Shown: positions 47,101 to 58,924, counted from the first letter of the stretch. The stretch: DNA of 60,000 bases from Membranipora membranacea (GCA_914767715.1 OU612068.1:11534001-11594000); one strand, 5' to 3'. A program made the numbers and translations. Notes: a model not told the origin generated them from the sequence alone.

Positions 47101-48774
47101 TTCAACAAAAAGGTTAGGTCAATGTTTTGAGCACACTGGTTCTATTTGAATCGACAAAAACAGCACACAAACCATCAAGTTGGTTAGGTAGAACAGGTAA
47201 GGTAGCGATCAGAATGGTAAAAAAAAATCATCAGAGCTCCTAATACGGTACCGTACTTCTACTCTCGTAGCCTGAAATCCAATGCACAGTTTATTAGCTA
47301 TAGAAGACCACCCACTATGGCTCTTATTTAAATCGTTAGGACCGTTTTAGGCCCAACCCATGTTTCAAATCTCTCAGACATCTGAAGAAAGTAGATCGTT
47401 CAGTCCAAAGTACTATTACAACACAAGTATTTTGTCAGGAAAAAAATCAATTCCCTTATAGCATACTGAAACTATTGGATTTTGAGCGGCTTGAAGGCCT
47501 TGCATTACATCTGCAAATCAATATACTAATCATCATGGTCAAAATCCCGTATGACTTTCGCTGTCAAAATCCATCACAAAAAGAAAATACATAGCTATAA
47601 TGATTGTGAATACAACATGTCAAATAATTTCGCTTTCACGTTTTATCTTTTGACGATGACAACTCTTGAGGAAAGAGGATAAACTTTGATACCCTTATTT
47701 CATATTGTACAGTGTATTCCTGGGCTACTAAAACCATCCCTCAACCTGTGCGACGAAGGGAATGTCCAGTGATACCTAGCTCTGGATGCACGTTTCATGC
47801 ACAACGGGCCCAGTCCAATCAATCTAATTCCCAATACAGCCAATGACATGATTTCATGTGTTAATTCTTAGTAAGCCAAGTTCATCGCGATCCGGCTCTA
47901 CTCACTTTCCACTGCAGCCTCTTGACCCGTTGATTTCTCATTAAGTCTCGACTGTAACCTCCGATTCTGGTCTTGCAAATTAGACACCATTTGGCACAAG
48001 TCTTTGGTCTCTTTACGATATGATTCTTCTATCTGCTCCAATTCCTGAAAGCAACGTATCAATTTTTGTGAAACTTTGAAAAAATGCACAACTATAGGGC
48101 ATAACACTAATATATATTATAGCCTACAGTTAATCTGACTAGTATATACCATTTAAGCAAACCTGGACTCAAATCCTGATCTGTTAAAGTTATCCTAATC
48201 TCACGCGAACATGGTAACATTGTAATAAGGGATTTAAGGTTCTCAGACGCAACGCACGGCAAACACTTTTCCTCGATGGATACTTATGAACACTGGTGTG
48301 GATTCACTACCGTTAGCAAGTCACATCATCATAGATATAGATTATTACCATTAACAACCATATGTCCACCTAGGCCAACAGTAGGCTTACATATTGTTTA
48401 AGCATGACAATAAAATTATAGGTTATGAGTAATGATCATGATGAGAATTAAGACTGGGAGTGAGTATCATCTAAACATTAAATAACCTGTTCATATTTCT
48501 GTCTCTCTTTATTCCTTTCCTCTTTTTCACAACTCAATCTTTTAATTGTCAACTCCAGCTGCAGCAGTTCATCATTTTCCTTCTCATTTTTACCAGCTAG
48601 GAACTCCAACTGTTCAAGCACCCTGATCACTTTTGGCATTAATTCTGTGACAGCTTCCACTCCATATTGCTCTATCAGATACTCAAAGTCTTTCCCTATA
48701 AGTGCAGCAGAATCATACACATCCACCACAGAAACATAATCCTCCATGTCTTTACAGTAGTAAGAGCTCTCCAT
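41153..48774 (-). CDS. RILPL1: RILP-like Rab effector (RH1/RH2 protein)
   Basis: Nine minus-strand exons keep phase: 48487..48774, 47906..48044, 46544..46659, 45449..45631, 44738..44908, 43384..43568, 42807..42959, 42060..42145 and 41153..41286 (1455 bp, 484 residues; human RILPL1 403). RH1 is at about residues 15-100 (VYDSAALIGKDFEYLIEQYG, ELMPKVIRVLEQLEFLA), followed by a long coiled coil. RH2 is at about 329-360 (FTLNELKDILTERNTLKSKL, EEELTYYK), then QGPLPPEPWEK and ESGIRK as in vertebrate RILPL. RH1 binds dynein light intermediate chain or myosin Va. RH2 binds Rab GTPases, including LRRK2-phosphorylated Rab8/10 in RILPL1/2 (family knowledge). The gene stands for the RILP/RILPL1/RILPL2 group; the exact orthologue is not assigned. 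Some donors are weak (GTTATT, GTTGTT). The C-terminus after exon 7 is uncertain. Confidence 0.88.
41590..41627. repeat. Short hairpin GGAGTTGCCCT/AGGGTAACTCC
   Basis: Eleven-base arms with one mismatch, in RILPL intron 8. No flanking duplication seen. Confidence 0.5.
42651..42700. mobile_element. 50-bp terminal-inverted-repeat element with 9-bp target-site duplication
   Basis: Ends TAGCCGTGTCATGTAGC and GCCACGTGACACGGCTA are inverted repeats (15 of 17 positions pair). CCTTTTGAG is repeated exactly on both sides (42642-42650 and 42701-42709). A second TGCTACA/TGTAGCC inversion lies at the centre. A 9-bp duplication is typical of Mutator-like transposons, but 50 bp is extremely short. It lies in RILPL intron 7. 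Confidence 0.75.
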
Positions 48775-49294
48775 TTCTTATCAGTATTTGATGCTGACCC
48801 TGATAATGCATTGATATAAATGATGGTCTGACTTCTGCTGGTGACTCACTCATGTTTTGTTTAGTTATTGGAAAATACATGATTGACCCTGGGGTCACAC
48901 ATCACATGATCATAAAGTGCGACAGTATGGGACGTATTGAACAATCTTTATTCGCACCATACTTGGTTCCGGCATTGTTAGCCTGAGACTGGTGACAATT
49001 CCCTCAATTTCATAAATTGATGTTTATAAACTCTAGCTTACCTGTAAGCTGTGCCACAACTACGTGGCGTCAGAGAAAAATAAATTTTTAGATGAAAATA
49101 AGAGAGTTGGTGATAATATCAACAAATTGGACTTAATAAGTCTAACTATTCAGCCTTTGGATCATCTGTTGCAGAGGTCTACACCTTCACTAGTATCCTG
49201 ATCATTGTGGTGTTTCTGAGAAGATTGTTGTGATTGTTTGTCTTCAGGAAGAGCAAAAATATACCAACAGACAGTGACATTCCAGCAGGTTACA
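48775..49294. promoter_or_regulatory. Bidirectional promoter region RILPL / TMED2
   Basis: Only 520 bp separate the start codons of RILPL (minus) and TMED2 (plus), so the two genes must share or abut promoters. No TATA box is convincing for either gene. The last 60 bp before the TMED2 ATG probably form its 5' UTR. Confidence 0.65.
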
Positions 49295-51353
49295 ATGAAT
49301 TGCCAAGCAACTGTCATCTGTGTCTTGCTAGCTGTTTCTTGTGCAAGTGCTTACTTCATCCATGTTGATGCAAACAGTGAAGAATGCTTCTTCGAAGAGG
49401 CTACCCAGGGTAGTCGAATGACTCTGACATTCGAAGTCGCAGAAGGAGGATTCCTTGATATCGATGTGAATGTAAGTATGCACTTATTTATAGTTGTACT
49501 TCATAATGTTGGTAATTCTTTTGTTATGCTCGCACACAAGTGAAGAGGGAAAGCCGATGGGCTATTGTTGTGCGTATACCGAGTCGTGCGTTACCGGGTC
49601 GTGCGTATACCGAGTCGTACGGACTGTCCATTTCTATAGAAGCTCATTATCGTTGATGAATGCTGAATATATATAGACACTATAATATCTCATCATGGAT
49701 ATTGCCATCCTAAATTTTGCAACCTTAATCAATATCACTGCAGCTTCCTATGAGTTGATAAGATCCGTGACCACAGAGTAACAATCTACTTCTTGCCCAA
49801 CTCTTTATTGACAGACAGTCTCAGCAATGAACTCCCTCATTGGTCTCAGCTATCCATTAAGTTGCCAATGCAGCCATTCCACTTGCTAAACATATCCATT
49901 AGGTGTCCATTCGTTCTACTATAAGCCTAAAATTATTATCTTCAGGTACATGCACCAGATGGCCAGTCACTTTACAAAGGGGAGAGAGAGTCTAATGGAA
50001 AGTTCACTCTCAACGCTCACACTGATGGTGTATACAAGTATTGCTTCGGCAACAAAATGTCCTCAATGACTCCAAAAATGTTAATGTTTTCCATGGACAT
50101 GGGGGAGAAGCCAAAAACCTTTGAAGAGGACGGCAAGGAAAATGATGGTAATATATATTAAGTAATTTCTGTCAACTCCTATTAATAGTTGTGCATATAA
50201 TAAACCTAGGACTAATAATTAGTGAAACCTGTTATACATATTTATTTATTATGGAGGTTTTTATTAAACAAGTAATTGTCATTTTCTCACCTTTTCGATC
50301 GCCCCATCGCTATAAAATTGTGATGTAAATGTTTCTCTCTCAATTTATTTCAGAATCACACAATAAATTAGCTCAATCTGTTACACAGCTAGCTGAGGCT
50401 CTGCTCGGAGTAAAACATGAGCAGGAGTTCATGGAGGTCAGAGAAAGAGTACATAGGGCTAGTGAGTATGATCAAAACTGTCTCGCTCCTTTCTCAGTCT
50501 CAGAAACTGCTGTCTAAGTGCAGCAGGTGTACCACATTATCACCACCTATCCTTCAGGAGACTGATAAACAAAGCATAGGATAGATCCTATAGGGAATTT
50601 TGAAAAATGACACATGGGTGCACGCAAACAACAGTTTCTAGTGTGCTGCCAAGTGTCAATTTTTTTGAAGGAATTTTAGGCTTATCCAGGTACTAGGGTG
50701 GAATATGCATACTATGTATCTGTATACCCTATAGGAGTTTAATTTAGCTAGAGTTTAATTTCGGACCTGATCGGATCTGGACCTGGTACTAAGATTCGCT
50801 AGTACTAAATTTCACTAGTAGGCTTACTAGTGAAAATTAAAAAAAATGTCCAAGCTGGGATTCGAACCCAGGGCATCACTCTCCATCTGATTGCAAGGCA
50901 GACACTTAGACCACTACACCACACTACCTTGCATGTGTAGGTATGGTGTATTCCTGTATAATTGTACATTGTTTATGAAACTATGGTGAGTGTGTTTAAT
51001 TTAAGATACACTAAATTTCGCTACTTTGGCAACAACCGAAAAACCGATCCTAAATGCCGCGAAAACTAAACTCCTATAGGCTAAATTTCAAACTCCAAAC
51101 AGCTTTAGAAATTTAATTTGCGATAATGAGGTATAGAAGTGAGTTTGGGAAGGGTCTGAAGTAAGTTACTTTGGTAAAGTATGTATTGTCTATCAAATTT
51201 TACAATATTATCTTCTTCTTTATTTCAGTTAATGACAACACAAACTCCCGTGTGGTGTTGTGGGCCTTCTTCGAGGCTCTCGTACTTGTTGCCATGGTAC
51301 TTGGACAGATCTACTATCTTAAGAGATTCTTTGAAGTGAGAAGAGTCATCTGA
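49295..51353 (+). CDS. TMED2: p24 family cargo receptor TMED2 (p24 beta-1)
   Basis: Exons 49295..49471, 49946..50147, 50354..50461 and 51229..51353 join in phase to 203 residues (human 201). ATG 49295 begins a signal peptide ([19 protein letters not shown]). The GOLD domain has its conserved cysteines ([17 protein letters not shown]) and [13 protein letters not shown], followed by a coiled coil ([20 protein letters not shown]). One membrane helix ([20 protein letters not shown]) precedes the short cytosolic tail [10 protein letters not shown], whose FF pair binds COPII. The protein cycles between ER and Golgi as a hetero-oligomer with other p24 proteins and selects cargo such as GPI-anchored proteins. 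Nothing is missing. Intron 3 carries a tRNA-like element. AATAAA at 51528. Confidence 0.96.
49570..49620 (+). repeat. Tandem repeat, about 16-bp unit
   Basis: GTGCGTATACCGAGTC, GTGCGTTACCGGGTC, GTGCGTATACCGAGTC, then a partial GTAC. Located in TMED2 intron 1; CpG-rich compared with its surroundings. Confidence 0.85.
50729..51080. repeat. 352-bp unit bounded by 14-bp inverted repeats, TMED2 intron 3
   Basis: CCTATAGGAGTTTA at the left end is repeated inverted as TAAACTCCTATAGG at the right. Inside lie a hairpin (about 50807-50838, CACTAGTA/TACTAGTG) and the tRNA-like block at 50850-50932. No target-site duplication was found. Confidence 0.55.
50850..50932 (-). repeat. tRNA-like sequence (SINE head or tRNA pseudogene)
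   Basis: Read on the minus strand it has an A box (TGGTGTAGTGG), a B box within a good T arm (CTGGGTTCGAATCCCAG), a loop containing CTTGCAA, and a run of eight T directly after the 3' end, as in a pol III terminator. The acceptor stem does not pair and the anticodon stem has a mismatch, with extra bases in the variable region. A functional tRNA is therefore unlikely; a degraded tRNA or SINE is preferred. Confidence 0.6.
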
Positions 51354-51527
51354 TTTCCCCTCTATATCCAATATGCAATCTCTGCTGATCTAAGAAAAGA
51401 CCATATATTGTACGATGCTTAGTTTATATCTTGCTTGACGTTTTGTCTTTGTATGACGGTCCAAGCCGCCTGATGTGCTCATTAGTAACTAGTTAGTACA
51501 TATTCGATGTTTTGTCTCTTAAAGAAT

Positions 51528-51533
51528 AATAAA
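51528..51533 (+). terminator. Polyadenylation signal of TMED2
   Basis: AATAAA 175 bases after the TMED2 stop codon; a second copy follows near 51553. Confidence 0.55.
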
Positions 51534-52859
51534 ACAGAAGATATTTCCACAATAAAAGCAAAAGATTTTTAAGGTTAATATAAACCAACCTTTTCGAAAT
51601 GAACACAGGGTAAGTCAAAAGATTTTCCTGCAAATCTGCGTCAATCCCCCGTCAGACTCTCGTTTGCTCATTTGAGGTAGTTGGATTGAAACTTTTCATT
51701 CCCACCCAATATTTTGCCATAAAACTTGAGACGTTGCCTAAAACTTTTAGTGAAACAAAGCCAAGCCCAAGTCATCCCCATGACGACAAATAAGAGGCCC
51801 CATCGTGGTTGCTGCCAGTTTAACATATTTTGGATCCAGATTTTGCCAATATCAACTATGCAACAAATACTTTCTCATATGATTTAGGGTTTTTTTGGAT
51901 GATGATATGTCACACTCTGCAGTGCTGTCTTGTCATGTCCCAATCTCCCTGAGCCATATGCTGATGATGATTTCGGTAGACTGGAGTTGTTGCCTCAAGT
52001 TGCCATCACCCCAACCATTGAACCTCTCCCACCCTCCCTGATTGAACCAGGGAGTTTGTTACAAACTCCGTGCTTAAACATTTTAAAAATGCAATAATCA
52101 GCTTCATAATCTTTAACAAGACTGCAGTTCACCCCGTCCTGTTGTCATCAGGGTTAGGCAAACTATCGATATGGATTCATCCATTTTTTATCAGCACGTT
52201 TTTGATCAGTACCCACATCTTGGCAAACATGCCTCAATAATATTCCAACTTTGATGTTGGCTGTTCAATAATGTATTTAGATGAATGTAATCATCATGGT
52301 AGTATTATCAAATATGGAAAAACTAAAATGGTATGAGCAAAATTCTCAAATCATTGTGGTACAGCACTAAGGTAAGAGGTAAATAGTCATTTTATAACAA
52401 CACTTTTTGGGAAAGAGCACACTTTTGCTAATTAAATCTATATGTACAGCTTGTGAACAAGTGGCTTGTATGTGTTTGCGTATCTTTCCCTCTAGAGAAG
52501 CCATAACCAATGTTGTCTAGTTCCAGCTATAACTCACCAGTGGATTTTTGTTAGAATTGTGATTTGATTAATTGTAGTATTGTAGAATTTTCAAAAAAAC
52601 GCGTTTATATTGGTGCTTGTGAAAAATTCTAAAAGAAGCTTCACACACATCAGGGAGAATTCTCCCTGCACACATACACAATCACAATACACATACACAA
52701 TCATAAATATTTCAAATGGTCCTATTTGTGTCATTAAGCTATACTTGCTTAAAATGGTTCTGTAAATAATGTTAGTCAGTGCAAAATAATTGGCTGACAG
52801 AATGCATGAATAAATAAATTTACTAAATTTGAAATTGATTCATCAACAGAGAAAAAAGT

Positions 52860-53155
52860 GCATTACCTCAGCTGTGGGCGCCGGTCCCTAAAACCAATTT
52901 CCATACCTCTTCTGGTATTATCAAACTAAGAAAAGCTGGAGTGAGATCTCATTCACTGATTTTATTTTACAAGGCTAGAATATTATCAGTTTTGTCATAT
53001 GCAGCACCGTGCTGGTTTCCACATACCTTCCAAAATGACAAGGAAAAGCTGGAGAGATTTCAAAAGCTCTGCACTAGGATAATGATTCTATATGAGGAAG
53101 AATATGTAGAAATACTCTCATTGCTAAAGCTCAAAAAGCTGAATACATTTTGATA
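52860..53155 (+). mobile_element. LINE remnant (3' part of reverse transcriptase region)
   Basis: Frame 52941..53153 reads SHSLILFYKARILSVLSYAA, then PCWFPH and KEKLERFQKLCTRIM, the post-catalytic region found in non-LTR retrotransposons (compare LIRPIVEYCSSLY in the element at 10428-11724). About 80 bp upstream is in the same frame (KLRKAGVRS). It ends at TGA after LNTF. Both ends are lost; the family differs from the first LINE. Confidence 0.8.
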
Positions 53156-53983
53156 TTCTGTGTTTTAGATATAATATTGCATCATAGATATCATCCATGC
53201 AAGAAATTTTTTGAAGCCTGAGATCACTTTTTCATAAATAGGACATGATTTATAGACAACTATATTTTCCATAAATACGCCTGCTGACTGCTTTGTTTTT
53301 ATTTATTTATTTATGCATGGTCTTTATTCGTCATTGACTTTGATTGGCAATAATTAAATATATATACATATACATTCTACACGTAAGAATCTAAAATCAC
53401 AATGATAACCTGGTACCACACTTCAATTTAGTTTCATAAAACTGATATCGTAGCTATAACTTATGGATAGAAAAGGTGTTTTTGAATCTCTCATCTGTCG
53501 TTCTTAGAATGATTGGATGGAGAAAAGTTAATGACAGCACCGGTCAAATTATCACACCTGCAGAGTACAATGATACTAATTAGATGGATTAATTTTTTAA
53601 CAGCTTGGATGTAAACATTAGTATGCACTTGGTACCATTAAATTAAGCCGAATAATTATGTGTGAGACTATAGGGAGTAAACTAATAATCTCCAGTTCTG
53701 TGGTGGGCGATATAACCTACTTCTGTGCTCAATGAAATGCAACATAGGTTTATGTTCTCGCCACTATCACAGAACAAGGCCATGGTTTAGGAAAAATGGC
53801 AGGGAGGCGTAAATCCTTGATGGTGTGAAGTAACACAAGGAGTCGGGTATTGTAAGCTGATATTAGTCCTGAGTCCCCAGCCTCCAAGCGTTTTAATGAT
53901 ATAAATAGCAAATGGAGTCCGAAATGAGCTAATTCTGACATGGGATATTCAATTATAGCATTTTTAGGCCACTCCATTGAAAA

Positions 53984-54020
53984 TTCTAGGAGAGGCAGAG
54001 CGTCCCTGCCTCTCCTAGAA
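53984..54020. repeat. Perfect 15-bp-armed hairpin
   Basis: TTCTAGGAGAGGCAG, a 7-nt loop, CTGCCTCTCCTAGAA. No flanking duplication seen. Confidence 0.75.
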
Positions 54021-55555
54021 CTATTGGCCTGCAGAAGACCTGCTATACGGTTTGAACGGCTTTGAATGGCTTCTACAGTCAAAACATCAACACAGAGGAG
54101 AATATAATTTGGAGTTGCCTCCTAATTGAGTTAATTGGTTTGGCACGCTGCCAAGTATAGTTGATTTTATGGGAGTTGCCCCACCAGTTGTTATGCAATG
54201 CAGGGATTTGATTGGGTGTTTGTGAGTCATTCATTTACAGAATGAAAACATACATGGTCACGTGATATGTGTAAACATGAGTTTGTAGTAAAGTAGTACA
54301 ATACAACGCGCTCAAAGATACAGCTGACTGAGGGTAGGTGATTCCAAAAAACGTGCTATTCTGAACCATTCTCTGTCCTTGTGACTGTTTTCCCTTTGAG
54401 CCTTTTAACTGTAAATTGGTAAGTTGTATTGTTGACTTCAACCTCATGAAATCACCAAGCTTATGCCTGTTAAAATGTGTTAGCAATCATCTCCCCAGAC
54501 TCAAAATAGTAGTAGTCCTTTGGGGCTGGGCTGTGAGTGTAGTTGTTGATTTGTTTGTGACTTGTTGTGAGAGGTGAAGGTGAAGAAATGTTTTCAAGAC
54601 AAGTGACTACACCCATATCAAGTCTTTTTTGAGTTTACTCCTTACTAAGAAGGGATTACTAAGCTGTATTGAATTATGTCTGATCACTTTGTCACATGTG
54701 ACTGTGTATTCAAAAAATGGTTGTCAGAAAACCCAATACTTACTCACTAGTACTAGGAGCAAGGAGCAATTGCTTGCTATGACTAGCCTATGACTTGCTG
54801 TGTTGCTGTTTTTGCCCTGAACTCCACAAATCATTGATTTGTCGAGGGGACAGAGTCCTTTGTTAGTGTAGTGATTTGAGGTTTTGCTGAAACGAAAACT
54901 CTAATACTTTCTTTTTATTATCTCATCACAGAAAAGTGGCCAAATTAACAGGAGTTACATATTTAGTTTATTAACTCATCAGTTGAACAATCTCAAACAC
55001 CTAAAACTGTAATATATCTAGATGAAAGGTCCATGGCAATCCGATGGTAAGTGCATTAAATCCCTTATAAAAATTTACACTGTGAAATGTTTTGAAAGGA
55101 ATTTTATGCAAAACGTCAAAATAAGATGAGTATAAGAATTTTTAGGTCTCAACAAGTATTGCACTGCCTTCTGGTCTAGGCACATGGACTGCTATTTTGA
55201 TCGAAGATGCGCGATAATTACTCATGATGTGATGATTTTTGGAAAACATTCAAGCCACTCTCAGTATCATATCAGTGAACTGGTGAATATATTACGACCT
55301 TTAGCCTAAGTCGATAGTCTGAAATCAAGTTTTTTCCTGTATTTGTATGTTTTGTTATGTTTTTCGCACATGACTTTTTCAGGAGCTTGCACTGCCTGGT
55401 GAGTGATACAGCTAGGATATGATGACTGGTCACTCCTACCCAGTAATGTAGCAGTCACTACTCCTCATCAGTATATATCAATATCTCAGGGACAATAATC
55501 TATGCAGTTCGCTCAAAGTGTTTGTGTTTCTCAGGGATTTTAAAGACAGTATTGA

Positions 55556-58500
55556 ATGCCCTCATACGACATTATGGCAGGCTACGGTGCACCAGGTGAT
55601 GGGCGTGGAGGAGCATTCTCAGCTGACTTGTTTGTGTGTCCGCTATGCCTCACGTCATACGACGAGCCGGTGACTTTGCAATGCGGGCACATGTTTTGTA
55701 AACGTTGCCTCGGTCAGCAAACTGATGGAAACCTGCTCAAATGCCCGTCTTGTAAGCGGCTTACGGATCTAGGCGATCACGGAACGGAAGCTTTACCTAG
55801 TACCTACCTCACCAACAATATACTGAAACTCGTAACCTTACCAGAAGACGGGAGTCGTGGCTCATCGCACCTCACCACAAGCCAACCACCCTGGCCTACC
55901 AAATCACACACCAATATCCCATACTGTCAAGCTTGTCACGTTGATATTACGTCTTCAAAGGTATGTGTAAATACTTCCTCTACAGAAAAAATGCTAACCA
56001 TAGCTGTAACCTGTGGTGAGATTATCTGTCAACTCTGTAAAATATGTCAGCTAATTTCCTAATTGTGTTAAAAGCCAGTGCTAAACCCACCATTCATATA
56101 TCATACTTGAAAAAATGACAATAACACCCTCGTTTTTTTCACACTACGTGACATCACAGAGTAAGGATATCCTTACTCTGTGGTGACATCTTTTTTAAAT
56201 TAGACTTTGGTAGATAAACTTGATGTGTTACAGTCTTAATCATCAAAACACAGAATTTCTAGGCATGTCAAGTGTACAGTACTATCAAAACAATGTGTAG
56301 TGATTTTAATCTGGATTACATTTTCTTGTAAAATTCTCACAAGAGACCCCAAGTAAATCTAATCAGTAAAGGTTTTGTTGTGTGCACTTTGAAATTGTAG
56401 GTAGCCATGATGAATTGGCACTGTGCCCAAACTGACATTCCATTGTTCACAAGCGCATCAAATATAAAGCTTCCGGTGGTTTAACAATCTCATTTTTATC
56501 GTGCATGTTTTAGTGCCTGGCAATGCAATGAATATCATCGGCGACACCGTATCTCACTTGGCTGGTTGACTTTTTTATGCCAATGTCAATATTACAATCA
56601 GTTCACATTCACAGCAAACTTTTCCATTGTAGTGCCAGCAGTGTGCACTTAGTTGGCTTATTGCCAAATAATTTTGAGCAAAGTAAAGACGCCTTGTGTA
56701 TCGAGATAATAGGTGTACAATCATCCTGAGCCCTGCAGTTTTATTAGCCTACCCATACCTTTGTTCGATTACTAGCATCATACTGTGTTTTGCAAATAGC
56801 CAGTACCCATAATCTTTTTTATCTGTCGATATTCAGCCGGAAACCACACCACTCAGCCACTGTGTGGTCCATATTTGACCATCGATATTATATAATTGTG
56901 TTGAGCTTTGAATACATCATGTCAGCTTGAGACTCATGTATAAAATCTTTTGATAAATAACTAGATAATAATCATTTCTCGGATGATTCTTTGGGGTCGG
57001 CAACATTTGTTATGATGTAACTTCAAATTCATCATAGTGGTCCGTTGGAGGGAATGTCTGTGTCAGTTTGGCCGACTAATTTTAGAGCTCATCTGTTGCG
57101 AACCACTTGTGGCGGGTTCGCTCCATTCATAGAAAAAGATCAATGAAAACCCACTCATCTCTTTGTACTGTTTATCATTGAAGAAATGCTCTTAAAAAAT
57201 GTGGGAACAAAGTCATTCACCCAGTATCAAATTACTCAGCTTGTTCTCACAGTAACAGTTAATGCATACAGCTTTAGTTTGCGGTTGCCTATGTTAACCA
57301 CAAAATCGGTAGTAAGAATAGTTGTATGAAAAATGTGAAGAAAATAGATTGTGTGTGCGTGTTGGTGGTCGAAATCATGGCCACAGTTGTTAGTAAAAGA
57401 AGAAGAACACATTATTACAATCACACTGGTGTACAAAAAGCTCCAGAGCCAAATATAATACATTACAGTTAGTGAAACATATAAACATAAAAATTCTTGT
57501 CTAAAAGTGATAGTTGTTTATCGGCACAAGTTGAGCGCTGTAGGCCTACCGGCGTTATTCTCAGGACATCTCAGTCTATTTGAGTAACCAGCCGATTATG
57601 TTATGTTATATTTGGCGGGCTGTTCGGCATGCTATATAGTTTGATGAATGAAAAGGAAAAGTTCCAATCTTATGAATCACTAGCGGTTACATAAAATCCA
57701 CATAAAGCCATTCAGTGCTAATCTGAGTGAACATGGGAGGCATATCATATTTGCGAATTCGTGATAAAGTAGGGGTTTGCGAGCCAGTCAGTGACCTAGC
57801 AATTAGCATAGCTTGAATTCCTCAGCCACACTGCTCTCACAAATTGCTTCCTGTCACTTGGTTGGCATCATTAGGTAAAAAACACAAAAATTGTCACGGA
57901 TACTTTGACAAGCTGGCATTACATATCGACCTTAAAAATGTCCCACTGACGTGCAATAAACAATTGACCAAAAGGAAACTAAAATACATCGCACATAAAT
58001 CCATTCGATTTGGGTGAGAGTTTTTTGTCTATGACCCAGTAGCATCCATGCATCTGGCTCTAATTTGTTGGGAGTAAAATCTGTCATGAACTTATCTGCC
58101 TTAGCAAATGACTGTCAATGAAACGCCGGGAAAATATTTATATTGTAGTTTTGTACAACATGTAAAGAGTATCTATGTAACAATTGTACCTCCACACACC
58201 AAAGAACTGCAGGATTGCCCTCGGACCACAATATTATACCTCTCTCTTCTCCACCAGGAACTAGCCAGGCATCATACTGTGTCAAACACAAACATGAGGT
58301 AATGTCAGAGGATCTAACAAGATCATTGGTGGTAACTGATTTTGGCTACTGTATATCACGCACTTCCTTGAACAGTTACTGATTTCATCCTTATTTCGTT
58401 CAAACATTTAACCTGATGCAATTAACTGCTGGATGTAGCCCTCCATCCATGAGTTCAGGATTTAAAATTAACTGCTTTCTATTTTCAAACATTCTAACTT

Positions 58501-58924
58501 AAAACATTATCTTCATGGCTAGCTAATATTATTTAAATTTTGCTGAGACTATGGATATGATCTACAGTCTCTGGTCTTAATATAAACTGCGACCTTGACC
58601 CTGACAGTAAAAACCTCTTCATTAATAAAGGGTTGACCACAATTGTAATCACCACTATGGTGCCAATCCCTGAGTTGCCATCATTCCTACATCAGGATTA
58701 CTCTACATATGATGTTTATATCTCTGTTGGTTCTTTTAAAGCTACTGGAGTTCTGGTGTAACGGCTGTATTCAGACGCTGTGTAGAGAATGTGCAGTCCA
58801 GGAACATCGCAATCACTCCATCCTCAGAACTCACGAATCTGCTCAGGAATTTAAACAGATCATGCCCACAATTGTCAATGATCTCAAATGCAAAACAGAA
58901 AGCATTAACAATGTCATCACTCAG
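55556..58924 (+). CDS. RING/B-box (TRIM-type) E3 ubiquitin ligase, 5' part
   Basis: Exons 55556..55960 (TCA AAG|GTATGT) and 58742..58924 (CTTTTAAAG|CTA ... CAG|GTTTGT) are both in phase 0 and give 196 residues. The first ATG (55556) is used; ATG 55574 (MAGYGAPGDG) is also possible. A C3HC4 RING spans about residues 27-70 (FVCPLCLTSYDEPVTLQCGH, MFCKRC, LLKCPSCK). A B-box begins YCQACH and is completed across the splice by FWCNGCIQTLCRECAVQEHRNH. A helical coiled-coil start follows (EFKQIMPTIVNDLKCKTESI). The splice joining the two halves of the B-box strongly supports the model. C-terminal domains lie beyond the window, so the subfamily (TRIM2/3/71-like or other) cannot be set. Confidence 0.83.
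55961..58741 (+). other. Intron 1 of the RING/B-box gene (2.8 kb)
   Basis: Longest identified intron in this half of the window. It holds one near-perfect palindrome (56146-56189) and no exon or element I recognise. Confidence 0.65.
56146..56189. repeat. Palindrome with 26-bp perfect core
   Basis: ACAGAGTAAGGAT meets ATCCTTACTCTGT without a loop, extended on both sides by GTGACATC/GGTGACAT with one mismatch. No flanking duplication seen. Confidence 0.75.

Larger units (their letters stand above)
51354..55555. other. 4.2-kb spacer between TMED2 and the RING/B-box gene
   Basis: Contains the TMED2 3' UTR, a LINE remnant at about 52860-53155 and a hairpin at 53984-54020. A 110-codon minus frame (53750-54082) resembles no family I know and includes that hairpin. 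No exon is recognised; the promoter of the RING gene should lie at the right end. Confidence 0.5.

Noticed and set aside
50850-50932. Functional tRNA gene on the minus strand
   Set aside because: The T arm and terminator look good, but the acceptor stem does not pair and the anticodon stem is mismatched.
53750-54082. 110-codon minus-strand open frame starting MTVEAIQSRSN
   Set aside because: No family similarity recognised, and it runs through a perfect DNA hairpin (53984-54020). Kept only as part of the spacer description.
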